From: Verrucomicrobiales bacterium | GTDB taxonomy: Bacteria > Verrucomicrobiota > Verrucomicrobiia > Limisphaerales > UBA1096 | Length of the DNA: 13,476 bases | Direction of reading: 5' to 3' | Assembly: GCA_002721375.1 (NCBI GenBank) | Contig: PBKH01000076.1 | Location: forward strand, 1 to 13,476 | In this document: positions 1 through 7,460 of the stretch, one piece after another | How positions within the stretch are numbered: the first letter of the stretch is position 1 | Layout: the number at the start of each line of letters is the position of its first letter | Translations under genes and position numbers: made by a program | The notes under the pieces: generated by a model | Databases searched by the model: none | What the model saw: the letters and a program-made list of their open reading frames with translations, nothing else | Told to the model about the DNA's origin: nothing

Positions 1-1237
1 CGATAAAAATCAACACGCGCGATAATGCCATCAGTACTCGGCGTAGCCGCTCGAAAATTACGTCTGTTTCGCCGTAGTATTTGCTACGAATGTTCTTAAT
101 AACGAGCACGACCATATCCAGTTCCGCCGCCACAGCCTCAAAGATGAAAGTCTTACCGGCCCCTATCGGCCCACCGATAGCCGCACCTGGCAGCGCCTCT
201 CCACTCTCCATCCCAAACCTTGGAATTACTTCCTTTTTGAGGAAAGTCTTCAGACGCTTGAAACCAATCACCTCCCTCAGCGAATGCCCCGGTTTCTTGA
301 ACTCAACAACTTCCTCACCAAGCTGACTCTTGATGAACCCCTCCACTTTAAAAACAACCTCCTCCTGCGAAAGCTTAGCTCGACCATGGCGAACGCCCTT
401 TAGTAATTGCATCAATGCATGCAGTGACAAACCAGCAGTCAATTCGGCTAACTCTGCCTGGGTTCCCCAAAGCTGAAGCTTGCGATCCTTGTTATCGTTT
501 CGGGAGAACCAGGATATAAAATGTTTACGAGTCTCCAGATCTGGCGACGGAACCTCGACCTCAATCAATTGCGGCAGACGGGCAATACGTTGGTTGAGCT
601 GCGAACGAGATTCGGCAATCATGACGACCGAGTCCTCACCATTAACAAACCCCAGATCACAAAACCAGTCGTGACAAATGCTTACTCGCTGTCGATCCAT
701 GTCATTCAGGCTCGTAATCGGCGCGTCCGGCAACAGCATGTCCGCCCCTTCTACTAGGATCAAAAGGTTCTCTTTAAGACAGGTTGAGCCACCCAGATCA
801 GAGCGGGAGCAAAGGCACATTTGACGCATCAACTCCAGCGCTAGCGTTGGATTACTGACAGCTTTTTGCATCGAGTCATCGTAGGCACTGGTAACTGATT
901 CGAGTTGCGACTCGATTTCCTCCGATGCGGTCATGCGGTTGATAGCCAAGTCGTCTGGGTTCATTCCCAATCGCCACTCGATCCAAGCTTTACGCACTTT
1001 TTCGGCATCCTTCTCTCGCAAAAAACGGATTGGACCGTTCAACTCGTAAACAATTAGGATAAGACTCGAGAGATTCCAGTTTCCAGTAAGGTACTCAACC
1101 AGAGAAAGGTAATCGTCTGCCCCACCTTTTTTCGTGTGAAAGATGTCGTGTATGTTACCAGTCAGGATTAATGCCCGTGATTGACCCGCGTTTAGTATCC
1201 GACCAGCGGTACGCAGGAAATTATTGCTCGCTCCCAT
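1..1237 (-). CDS. Ycf46-like AAA+ ATPase, C-terminus cut by window edge
   Basis: The frame is open from an ATG at 1237 to the left edge (412 residues, no stop). It begins 12 bases after the ABC ATPase stop, so it should be co-transcribed. Residues 356-363 (GPIGAGKT) form a Walker A P-loop, followed by SKYYGET (385-391), the classical AAA position of SKYxGE. The sequence reaches LIFI (409-412) just before the expected Walker B acidic residues, which lie outside the window. The N-terminal half resembles a second, degenerate AAA fold: LILTGN (23-28) where a P-loop would be, a Walker B-like LILVEGAD (159-166) and a sensor-1-like VVMIAES (204-210). A degenerate N-terminal half followed by an active AAA domain recalls the Ycf46 type. 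No membrane segment is visible, so it is probably cytoplasmic. Role inferred: remodelling of a partner in this cluster, with the PspA-like protein the leading candidate. The AAA call is firm; the subfamily is tentative. Confidence 0.85.
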   Translation of the reverse strand, partial: MGASNNFLRTAGRILNAGQSRALILTGNIHDIFHTKKGGADDYLSLVEYLTGNWNLSSLILIVYELNGPIRFLREKDAEKVRKAWIEWRLGMNPDDLAINRMTASEEIESQLESVTSAYDDSMQKAVSNPTLALELMRQMCLCSRSDLGGSTCLKENLLILVEGADMLLPDAPITSLNDMDRQRVSICHDWFCDLGFVNGEDSVVMIAESRSQLNQRIARLPQLIEVEVPSPDLETRKHFISWFSRNDNKDRKLQLWGTQAELAELTAGLSLHALMQLLKGVRHGRAKLSQEEVVFKVEGFIKSQLGEEVVEFKKPGHSLREVIGFKRLKTFLKKEVIPRFGMESGEALPGAAIGGPIGAGKTFIFEAVAAELDMVVLVIKNIRSKYYGETDVIFERLRRVLMALSRVLIFI

Positions 1238-1249
1238 GTTGATTATTAA

Positions 1250-2176
1250 TTAGTGGGTTGGATTGACAATAACGTGTTCATGGCAGTGTTGCAACACCTC
1301 GGGATTGTAAACGTACTTCCGAATTTCCTTTCGCATGTCATCAAACAATTCGTATTCAGGTCGTTCATCGGAACGGAAAACTGGCGCAGACTTGTCGTAA
1401 ACCACCGTGGCACCGGGACTGCATTCGTGACCTTCAGATTTCCAATCCCAATACTGTGAAAGACCCACCAACCGGTCACCAACACGAATGGCCTCATTGA
1501 GTTCGTGTGTAACAATGATCAGTGTGTACGGCGGCTTTTCTCCAGCGGCCTTAATTTCGGCATTTTCCTCATACAACCGCAACAACATTTCCTGCAACTC
1601 CTCCCGTGTTGCCTCATCCAGCGCGCCAAACGGTTCATCTAGCAAGATGATCTCCGGTTCCATGATTAGCGCTTGAGCAATGGCCACCCGTTGCTGCATT
1701 CCGCCGGACATCTGGCTTGGATACAGATTCATTGCTTGACCAAGCCCAACCTTTTTGAGGAATGCAGCCGCTTGATCACGAAAATCAGAACGTTTCTTCG
1801 ACCAACCTGACCAGTTGAACCAACGAAATGATGTAGTGGTCTGGTCCAGTTTCAGGCCAAGCGCAACATTGTCCAATGCGGTTAAAAAAGGATAAAGCGA
1901 GTACTTCTGGTATACAATGCCACGGTCTCGTCCTGGCCGGTCAGCATTGGCCAAGCGACCATTTTGCATGGTGAGAATCTTCCCCCGATGTGGCGGATGA
2001 GTACCGAGAATAGCCCGCAATAACGTTGACTTGCCACAGCCACTTGGCCCCACCAACGCCACAAATTGTCCAGCATGCACATCTAGGTTCAAATTAAACA
2101 ACACTTTGGTTTCGCCGAACCAATGGCTCACATCCTTACATTGAAGCCCAAAGTTATTTTGATCGGTGAAGGTCAT
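1250..2176 (-). CDS. ABC transporter ATP-binding protein, NitT/TauT type
   Basis: This is the nucleotide-binding subunit that powers the adjacent permease. All ABC motifs are present: Walker A GPSGCGKST (43-51), Q-loop Q90, signature QMSGGMQQR (155-163), Walker B IILLDEP (176-182), D-loop GALD (184-187) and switch histidine H224 in IVTHE. The EPFGALD stretch and overall pattern match the SsuB/TauB/NrtC branch. At 308 residues it is longer than the usual 250-270. Extra length sits at about 110-134 (rich in Trp and Phe), about 201-217 before the H-switch, about 240-265, and in a C-terminal tail with several His. The ATG overlaps the permease stop as ATGA, indicating translational coupling; there is no obvious Shine-Dalgarno. 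The substrate cannot be told from the sequence. Confidence 0.95.
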   Translation of the reverse strand: MTFTDQNNFGLQCKDVSHWFGETKVLFNLNLDVHAGQFVALVGPSGCGKSTLLRAILGTHPPHRGKILTMQNGRLANADRPGRDRGIVYQKYSLYPFLTALDNVALGLKLDQTTTSFRWFNWSGWSKKRSDFRDQAAAFLKKVGLGQAMNLYPSQMSGGMQQRVAIAQALIMEPEIILLDEPFGALDEATREELQEMLLRLYEENAEIKAAGEKPPYTLIIVTHELNEAIRVGDRLVGLSQYWDWKSEGHECSPGATVVYDKSAPVFRSDERPEYELFDDMRKEIRKYVYNPEVLQHCHEHVIVNPTH

Positions 2177-2976
2177 TTCAAGTCACGCTGATACCACGGG
2201 CAAAACCTCGCCTGCAAAAACCGAAGCCCATAGTCGAGCGCAAAGCCAAAAGATGCCAACATTACAAGATATGGATAAACCACGTTCATGTTGGTTAGCT
2301 TGAATTGCAGACGAATCCGATAACCAAAACCAACGTCACCCACCACCATCTCGGCAGCGATGAGAAATACAATTGCCGGACCGATAGCCAAGCGTACTGC
2401 ATCAATGAACTTAGGCAACACCTGTTTTAAAATCACCTCAAGCACCACTTCAAAGTGGGACGCCCCCAACGTATAGGCCTTGTCGATCATCTCCGAAGGC
2501 AGATCCTTAATAGCCAAATAAACAGTCACAGCTAGAGCCGGTATGATACCCAACGAGATCATAGCAACATACATAGACATTCCTGTGCCGAAGGCTACGA
2601 AATATACCGCAAGCGCCGCTGTTTGTGGTACTTTTGCCAAAAGTGCAATCGGCGGCTGAAGAAAAGCCTCCACTGGTGAAAAACATCCCATGAGCACACC
2701 AGTCAAAAACCCGCACACCAATCCCAGTCCGATACCGTAAAAAAAACGCCGTCCGGTCGCAATCGAGTCTTCCACAATCCAACGCTCACCTTTGCGGTTT
2801 ATCTGGGTGAATTTTTTTACACCCTCAGACAATTGACTCCAATTGGGAATCGTTGTGTCTTCCGGATTGATCTGATGTTGCCGATGAGAAACGAAGGTGT
2901 ACCCCGCCAAAAGAATTAACACCGATAAGACCCCAAGCATCACCGCCCAAGACCGAGATATGGGGCGGCAGATCAT
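2173..2976 (-). CDS. ABC transporter permease, SsuC/TauC-like
   Basis: This is the membrane subunit of a binding-protein-dependent importer (BPD_transp_1 fold). Residues 11-29 form a first membrane helix. A soluble stretch at about 30-70 follows, then several hydrophobic helices (about 79-100, 105-130, 134-156, 195-212, 233-250), consistent with about six in total. The cytoplasmic EAA loop that docks on the ATPase is clear at about 162-188: EMIDKAYTLGAS, with its invariant Gly at 171, then the LPKF turn. The length of 267 residues is normal for the SsuC/TauC/NrtB group. It starts 32 bases after the SBP lipoprotein gene and overlaps the ATPase gene by four bases. An AGGA lies only three bases before the ATG, closer than usual. 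Substrate unknown; the family handles nitrate, taurine, sulfonates and thiamine precursors. Confidence 0.93.
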   Translation of the reverse strand: MICRPISRSWAVMLGVLSVLILLAGYTFVSHRQHQINPEDTTIPNWSQLSEGVKKFTQINRKGERWIVEDSIATGRRFFYGIGLGLVCGFLTGVLMGCFSPVEAFLQPPIALLAKVPQTAALAVYFVAFGTGMSMYVAMISLGIIPALAVTVYLAIKDLPSEMIDKAYTLGASHFEVVLEVILKQVLPKFIDAVRLAIGPAIVFLIAAEMVVGDVGFGYRIRLQFKLTNMNVVYPYLVMLASFGFALDYGLRFLQARFCPWYQRDLK

Positions 2977-3008
2977 TTGTCCTATAATTAGAACTGACAG
3001 CTAATACG

Positions 3009-4121
3009 CTATTTGACTGCTCCCTGTTTAACCTTTTCTATAAATGTTGGATCAAAGCGGACTGCAGCATTTGCGTCTTTGGAGGAATCGCCGTAACTAA
3101 TGGAAGGTGCCTTTTCGACTATGTCATGAGCTGTACAAAACGACACCACCTTCTCCATGATCTTAGGTAAGTTGGCTCCTGTTAAAACAGCCAAACCCTT
3201 GTCAGGGGTACCGTAAAACTTGGTTTGCTCAACCACCGTTTCCATTTGCTCCAGACCAAGGTTGGAGAATTTTTCGCCAATGGCAATAAGAGTTTCATCA
3301 CGCTTAGCCGTATCCGCCAACGCCTTGTTCACCTCGTAGTAGGCCTCAATCACAGCACATGCAAACGCCTCTCCCCCTTTCTTCTCCAAACTCGCCTTAG
3401 CCACCACCACAGAATCGATGATCTCATTAGGAATTTTGGTTGAATCAAACAAGACACGAACATCTTCACGTTTACCAAGTGTTTCCATCACGAAAGGATT
3501 CCAGACAACGATTGCCTGCTGTGCAGCCTGCTTTTGCTGCATGGCAAGCGCAGCGGCTCCGGGATCCATATTTGCAAATTCAAAGTCCTCTTCCTTTTGA
3601 TTAAGCAACTCAAGATTCCGGACAAAACAGTACTCTGATACGGACTTTTCCAAACCATATACTTTTTTACCCTTTAGATCCTGAATCGACTTAATATCAG
3701 CTGTAACCAAACAAGCATCAGCACCATCACTGGTTGAAGTAGGTAATATCATCACCCCGGGTCTACCAGTTGCCGGGCTTAATATGTCCATGTTGGTGAT
3801 GCAAACGGCATCGCACTGGCCGGCACCATACATTGCAAGACATGGATCGTATTCTGCCTCTTTTAACTCAATGTCTACCCCCCACTTTTCCTCAACTGGG
3901 CCAAGCTCGCCTTTCTTGCCATTAATGACGCCTGTCATATCAGCAACACCGAAAACACTCCACGAAGGATACTCACTCCAAGCCAGCGAAAAACTTGGAA
4001 TTGTTTTTACGTCAGCATCCTCGGAGGGAGTGGATTGCTGATTTCCGCAACCGTTGATTGTTATTAACGCGACACAACCTAAAAGAACCGACCAAGTAGT
4101 TTTTTCTTTTATATATTTCAT
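3009..4121 (-). CDS. NMT1/SsuA-like ABC substrate-binding lipoprotein
   Basis: This is the solute-binding component for the permease/ATPase pair just downstream. The N-terminus has a basic start (KYIKEK), a hydrophobic core and a lipobox ending ING-C with Cys25, so it should be lipidated and membrane-tethered; Asn at -2 is not the classical residue. The mature part follows the NitT/TauT binding-protein pattern: DGADACL (132-138), IKSIQDLKGKKVYG (143-156), VVWNPFV (205-211) and DSTKIPNEIIDSVVVA (226-241). The last two motifs recur in the membrane-anchored SBP/OmpA protein encoded at 5898-7460, showing the two are related. The mature chain has several Cys residues (94, 103, 107, 136, 165, 254, 329), unusual for an exported protein. 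A terminator-like hairpin precedes the gene. There is no Shine-Dalgarno, but the start fits the signal sequence. The ligand is not predictable. Confidence 0.92.
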   Translation of the reverse strand: MKYIKEKTTWSVLLGCVALITINGCGNQQSTPSEDADVKTIPSFSLAWSEYPSWSVFGVADMTGVINGKKGELGPVEEKWGVDIELKEAEYDPCLAMYGAGQCDAVCITNMDILSPATGRPGVMILPTSTSDGADACLVTADIKSIQDLKGKKVYGLEKSVSEYCFVRNLELLNQKEEDFEFANMDPGAAALAMQQKQAAQQAIVVWNPFVMETLGKREDVRVLFDSTKIPNEIIDSVVVAKASLEKKGGEAFACAVIEAYYEVNKALADTAKRDETLIAIGEKFSNLGLEQMETVVEQTKFYGTPDKGLAVLTGANLPKIMEKVVSFCTAHDIVEKAPSISYGDSSKDANAAVRFDPTFIEKVKQGAVK

Positions 4122-4147
4122 TTTGGAATTTATAATTAAAATGGGCC

Positions 4148-4173
4148 AAAAAAAGACTCCCTTCTCCAGGGAA
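4148..4173 (-). terminator. Rho-independent terminator-like hairpin inside the cluster
   Basis: Read on the minus strand, the stem TCCCT, loop GGAGA and stem AGGGA form a five-pair helix, extendable by a T-G wobble. It is followed by GTC and then seven Ts. The hairpin begins about 11 bases after the stop of the PspA-like gene and ends about 26 bases before the start of the SBP lipoprotein gene. The stem is short, so it may attenuate rather than fully stop transcription. I see no convincing -35/-10 pair between it and the next gene. Confidence 0.55.
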
Positions 4174-4183
4174 TAATGAAAAT

Positions 4184-5029
4184 CTATTCCGGCAGAATGC
4201 TGTTGCTTCCTTCTTTCTCGGTCTCCTTCGGCTCGCTTGGACCCTTTTCCGCCACTTCCAGCCCTTCGGCCATACCAAGTAACGCATCGAACTCGTCGGT
4301 AGCCGTGGTATTGCGAGCGTACTCAAGGAACTGAGCCTCCTGCATCTTGCTATCGGTTCCAGCCATCTCGCGTGAGACACGTGCCTCAGCTCGCATCTCA
4401 TGTCGAAGTTCGCGCATATCCTGAAGTTCCTTGGCCATGCCGTCCTTAGAAATACCGTTTATCATATCAGCCAATTCGGTTTCCTCCTTGGATGTAATCA
4501 CGTCAGCCACAGCATCGGCGGCCTCGCTCTTGAGTTTCTCAATATCACGCTGCAACTGCTGAAGGTTGATCTTATGGTTGCCGATGCTGCTGTCGTATTC
4601 ATCTACATCACCCTCAAGGTCCTTGATATGATCCTGTTTCTCAGTCAGCGTAGCAGCAAAGTCGTTATAAGCGGTGAGGCATTTCTTGTACTCGGGATCG
4701 GCATGAATCTGCTCCTTAGTCTTGCCTTCGCCCTCCAACTTGGCCACAGCCTTACGCGCCATGGCTAGCGCACCCGACTTGAGATCCTCAAGTTTGTTGA
4801 CCTCCTCGGTCAACGACTTGACCTTGGCCATTTTTTTTTCCTGCTGAGCAATCAACTTGGCCACAGCCTGTTTGTAAGTGTGGATTTGATTAACCTTGCC
4901 CTTGATGACATCATCATATCTGGCTCGCATCACATGCGGGTCCGTGTCGAGACCCCGCCGAGATTCATCAATCTTACCGGTTACCTTGTACCAGACCGCT
5001 TTAAACCATCTGCCGAGTGCACCAAACAT
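4184..5029 (-). CDS. PspA/IM30-family (ESCRT-III-like) coiled-coil protein
   Basis: This protein is predicted to be soluble and almost wholly helical. Residues 1-20 form an amphipathic helix (MFGALGRWFKAVWYKV), matching the membrane-binding helix 0 of PspA and Vipp1. Long charged helices follow at about 36-100, 107-190 and 195-240, with an acidic, disordered tail (about 255-281). The family binds stressed membranes, oligomerises into rods or rings, and belongs to the ESCRT-III superfamily. At 281 residues it is longer than typical PspA (about 220-230); extra length includes a segment around 100-128 and the tail. It begins five bases after the upstream gene's stop, so translation is probably coupled; no Shine-Dalgarno is visible. 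No PspF-like or other Psp partner is present in the window. The PspA assignment rests on the N-terminal helix plus overall helical pattern and would need a profile search to confirm. Confidence 0.75.
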   Translation of the reverse strand: MFGALGRWFKAVWYKVTGKIDESRRGLDTDPHVMRARYDDVIKGKVNQIHTYKQAVAKLIAQQEKKMAKVKSLTEEVNKLEDLKSGALAMARKAVAKLEGEGKTKEQIHADPEYKKCLTAYNDFAATLTEKQDHIKDLEGDVDEYDSSIGNHKINLQQLQRDIEKLKSEAADAVADVITSKEETELADMINGISKDGMAKELQDMRELRHEMRAEARVSREMAGTDSKMQEAQFLEYARNTTATDEFDALLGMAEGLEVAEKGPSEPKETEKEGSNSILPE

Positions 5030-5034
5030 ATTGT

Positions 5035-5805
5035 TTATTTGGGTTTACTAATTTTATCTAAACTTTGTATTGAGCCGCTAGTTAACAATGAATCAACCCT
5101 TTGTTCAACCTTTTTTGCCACCTCTAGACTTTGATCCAACTCACCACGCAAGCGTTTCAAACGAACGTCACCGTCGCTCCGCTCGGTGATGCCTTGTACT
5201 GCGGCCAGTGTCCTACTCATGTGCTCGACAGTTTGAACCACTTCTCCAACCAGTTTCTCTCGTTGTTCAAGAATCGGTTTGCGAGCAATCTCGGAGGCTA
5301 AGCTATCTGCAGTTTTCCATAGCTTTAATGTTTTCTCTAGCGAACTCACGCATTGCTGGAAGAGTTCCTCCGAACTCTGCTGAATATCCTCAATCATAGC
5401 CCGGTTCAAGTCGGGTGCGATTTTGTCAAGTTCTCGAAAAGCCTGCCGCAAGGAGCGAAGGTCCTGCATCGCGATCTCAGTTCGTTCGTCACCATCCATC
5501 GTCAAGCGATGGTGAAAATGGTCGAGTGCCTTGCGCTTATCGCTCTTGGCCTTGTCTTTTGACGCCTCAACAATTTGTTTCACGCGCTCGTCCCTACCAA
5601 GTATAAATTTAGTCAGAAACGTTCCGGCCGAAGCAAGAATTCCGACAAGACCAACGAGCGTTGCTCCCAACGCCGCCGAGCCTTTGAGACCAAGCGCGAA
5701 AAGCGAAGCAAACGCCGCCGAGCCGGCCATAAACGGCAAAAGTACAAGCGGACTACCGGCAATGTCCGCCATCACGCGCTTGGCCAGATTTTTATTCTCG
5801 CTCAC
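5035..5805 (-). CDS. Membrane protein: two N-terminal helices plus helical cytoplasmic tail, unknown family
   Basis: I do not recognise this family. Two hydrophobic segments lie at about 17-38 and 43-68, rich in Ala, Gly and Leu and separated by a tight turn (GLKGS). From about residue 71 onward the chain is charged and helical, probably a coiled-coil stalk, with heptad-like stretches at 107-170 and 175-240. Positive residues (K8, K9, R10 before the first helix; K66, R71 and later Lys after the second) favour both ends being cytoplasmic, as a membrane-anchored rod. The start is GTG at 5805, preceded by GGGAG eleven bases upstream; an ATG twelve codons in is the alternative. The stop lies five bases before the PspA-like gene. 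That pairing suggests a membrane receptor or scaffold for the PspA-like protein, but this is inference from position only. Confidence 0.85.
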   Translation of the reverse strand: MSENKNLAKRVMADIAGSPLVLLPFMAGSAAFASLFALGLKGSAALGATLVGLVGILASAGTFLTKFILGRDERVKQIVEASKDKAKSDKRKALDHFHHRLTMDGDERTEIAMQDLRSLRQAFRELDKIAPDLNRAMIEDIQQSSEELFQQCVSSLEKTLKLWKTADSLASEIARKPILEQREKLVGEVVQTVEHMSRTLAAVQGITERSDGDVRLKRLRGELDQSLEVAKKVEQRVDSLLTSGSIQSLDKISKPK

Positions 5806-5816
5806 TGACGGGTTCG

Positions 5817-5834
5817 CTCCCAGTTGGGAACTGG
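5817..5834 (-). promoter_or_regulatory. Shine-Dalgarno (GGGAG) partly inside a small hairpin, before a GTG start
   Basis: On the minus strand a perfect inverted repeat, CCAGTT-CCC-AACTGG (5820-5834), runs directly into GGGAG (5817-5821), so two bases of the ribosome-binding site lie in the stem. The GTG start of the membrane-protein gene is at 5805, eleven bases further on. This is the clearest Shine-Dalgarno in the cluster and supports the GTG start. The folding could dampen initiation. There is no T-run after it, so it is not a terminator. Confidence 0.4.
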
Positions 5835-5852
5835 AAAAAGGTCGGCATAAAT

Positions 5853-5885
5853 GGGGGGGGCGTCAACGCTTCGCTTGCCCAAGCG
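5853..5885. repeat. Homopolymer G8/C8 and two short inverted repeats in the 92-base gap
   Basis: The spacer 5806-5897 is the longest gap between genes inside the minus-strand cluster. It contains a run of eight Gs on the plus strand (5853-5860), a GCG-TCAA-CGC inverted repeat (5860-5869) and a CGCTT-GCCC-AAGCG inverted repeat (5872-5885). None is followed by a T-run on either strand, so none is a convincing terminator. I see no -35/-10 pair at normal spacing here. The tract could slip or could be miscounted in sequencing; it lies outside coding sequence. Confidence 0.5.
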
Positions 5886-5897
5886 CTCGGTTCTAGA

Positions 5898-7460
5898 TCA
5901 GAACGGCACTTGCCCCACCTCGAACCTCACCGACTGGGCGGTACCTGCCTTTGATTCCGCAAGTGCCGCCTCAGTTCGCATGCGCTCTAATGGCACACCC
6001 TCTCTCCCAAGGTAATCACCCACTGACTTGGCGCGGGATTCAGCAAGCCTTTTATTGGCCTCGGGATCTCCCACCGCCCTTGCCTGCCCAACTATGCGGA
6101 GATAGAAACTGGGGAAATTTTCTAGCATCTTCTTGAGACGGCGTAACTCGTGTTCACTTGAAAGTGATATCGCGGAGGATCCCCGGCGAAAACCAATCGA
6201 CTGAACGTCAAGATCCCCCACCGCACGCAAGCTCCCCCACTGGTTCTCGCTGAGTTTACCGAGATGGGCATTGGTACGGACACCCTGTAGATCGCTCGTT
6301 CCCTGACCCAACCCATCTATGGAAAGCGAGTTGGCCGGGTGAAAATTATCGGACTGCATCTCTGAAAAGATCCTGTCGTAATACAATGATGTATACTGCC
6401 CATTGAGGGGATCAGCATCGAGTGCCTGTGTTTTAAGGAGAATATCCATTATATTGTTGATCATGTCCTCCATCGCAAGCAGGTCACCCGCCGCCGCACT
6501 GCCAACGAGACCAAAATGGGCATAGTTCTCAAGAGTGTTTTTCCATTGTATCCCGTCGACAACCGCCTTGGCCCCGTCCTCGGATAGACTCGGGTCGTCC
6601 GAACGAACCAATCCCACAAACCCGTTGGCTTCGTTCTGATAATGATAGGCGGCACGCGAGTATGCCTCAACCACAGCACGCACATTGTCGGGATAATCAC
6701 GAATATATTGACGATTGGCAACCAGCACATCAACGATCAAACCCTTGATTTTAGAACTGTCCAGTAAGACTTTCGCACCAGGAAGTTTCTTTGCCTGTGA
6801 AACGTGCGGCTCCCACATGACGTAGGCCCGTTTATCTGAGCGCGCCGCATTGTTCATGTGTTTTAAGACTGCCCCGGAGCCGCTAGCCTCAATGATCCAG
6901 TCATTACCCAAGTCCGGCAGTTTGAAGTGCGACTTGACTACGCGAGCCAAAAATTCACTGGGTGAACTAGGCGTAAGTATGAATCCAGCATCAGGCGAGT
7001 TTAGATCTTGCATGGTTTTTACGCCTTCTTCGAACGCCATCACAGCATCCGCCCCCTTGGTCTCATCGATTACCATAACGATCGATACGGGGAAACGCCC
7101 CAACTTGGCCCCCGCCATAAGCAATGAATCGATTGTGAATACGGCCATCTCCACTTCACCATCCTCCAACGCCTCAAGCCGAGCGTCGTAATCGGCTTCA
7201 TCCTCCACAATTGTTAGGCGTGTCTGTTCATAGCGGAGATTTTTTTTCATCTCCTCCGAACGCAGTACGGCATAACCACTAAACAAGTCTGCTTGTATCC
7301 TTACCTCATGAGTATAACGACTATCAGATCCCGTATCAGTTTGGAGCTGTTCCTCATTTGGATCCGTTACCAAAAAACGATACGCCACCGCCCCGATAGC
7401 TAGTATCACTATCCATACTACGGCGACAATACACCCCTTGGAACCACTACCCTCCGACAT
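5898..7460 (-). CDS. Membrane-anchored SBP-like domain fused to an OmpA-like domain
   Basis: Residues 11-31 form one uncleaved membrane helix (no lipobox, no clear cleavage site), so the rest should be periplasmic. Residues about 51-365 resemble a NitT/TauT substrate-binding fold: TKGADAVMAFEEGVKTMQDL (134-153), VMWEPHV (214-220) and DSSKIKGLIVDVLVA (234-248), all paralleling the lipoprotein at 3009-4121. A linker (366-414) leads to an OmpA C-terminal-type domain (about 415-516) with IGFRRGSSAIS and the NKRLAESRA motif. In this motif the peptidoglycan-contacting Arg is kept (R476), but the usual GHTD is GQAR (458-461), so the partner Asp is replaced by Arg. Binding to peptidoglycan may be changed or lost. 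The ATG overlaps the VWA gene's stop by one base (TAATG), so translation is coupled. Function inferred: an anchored ligand sensor or donor for the ABC pair. Confidence 0.87.
   Translation of the reverse strand: MSEGSGSKGCIVAVVWIVILAIGAVAYRFLVTDPNEEQLQTDTGSDSRYTHEVRIQADLFSGYAVLRSEEMKKNLRYEQTRLTIVEDEADYDARLEALEDGEVEMAVFTIDSLLMAGAKLGRFPVSIVMVIDETKGADAVMAFEEGVKTMQDLNSPDAGFILTPSSPSEFLARVVKSHFKLPDLGNDWIIEASGSGAVLKHMNNAARSDKRAYVMWEPHVSQAKKLPGAKVLLDSSKIKGLIVDVLVANRQYIRDYPDNVRAVVEAYSRAAYHYQNEANGFVGLVRSDDPSLSEDGAKAVVDGIQWKNTLENYAHFGLVGSAAAGDLLAMEDMINNIMDILLKTQALDADPLNGQYTSLYYDRIFSEMQSDNFHPANSLSIDGLGQGTSDLQGVRTNAHLGKLSENQWGSLRAVGDLDVQSIGFRRGSSAISLSSEHELRRLKKMLENFPSFYLRIVGQARAVGDPEANKRLAESRAKSVGDYLGREGVPLERMRTEAALAESKAGTAQSVRFEVGQVPF

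Noticed and set aside
2983..4138. Shared TATAATTA (plus strand) upstream of the permease (2983-2990) and the SBP lipoprotein (4131-4138), with a near match at 10287-10294
   Set aside because: Short A/T-rich words are common in A/T-rich spacers; no spacing rule or paired element makes them an operator.
4012..4401. Minus-strand ORF of about 129 codons overlapping two genes
   Set aside because: It lies in another frame across the end of the PspA-like gene, the terminator and the start of the SBP lipoprotein, and its translation shows no domain pattern; the real genes explain the region.
5531..5896. Plus-strand ORF of about 121 codons antisense to the two-helix membrane protein
   Set aside because: It is antisense to a gene with clear membrane helices and heptads, and its own composition (Arg, Pro, Ser rich) is that of a shadow frame.
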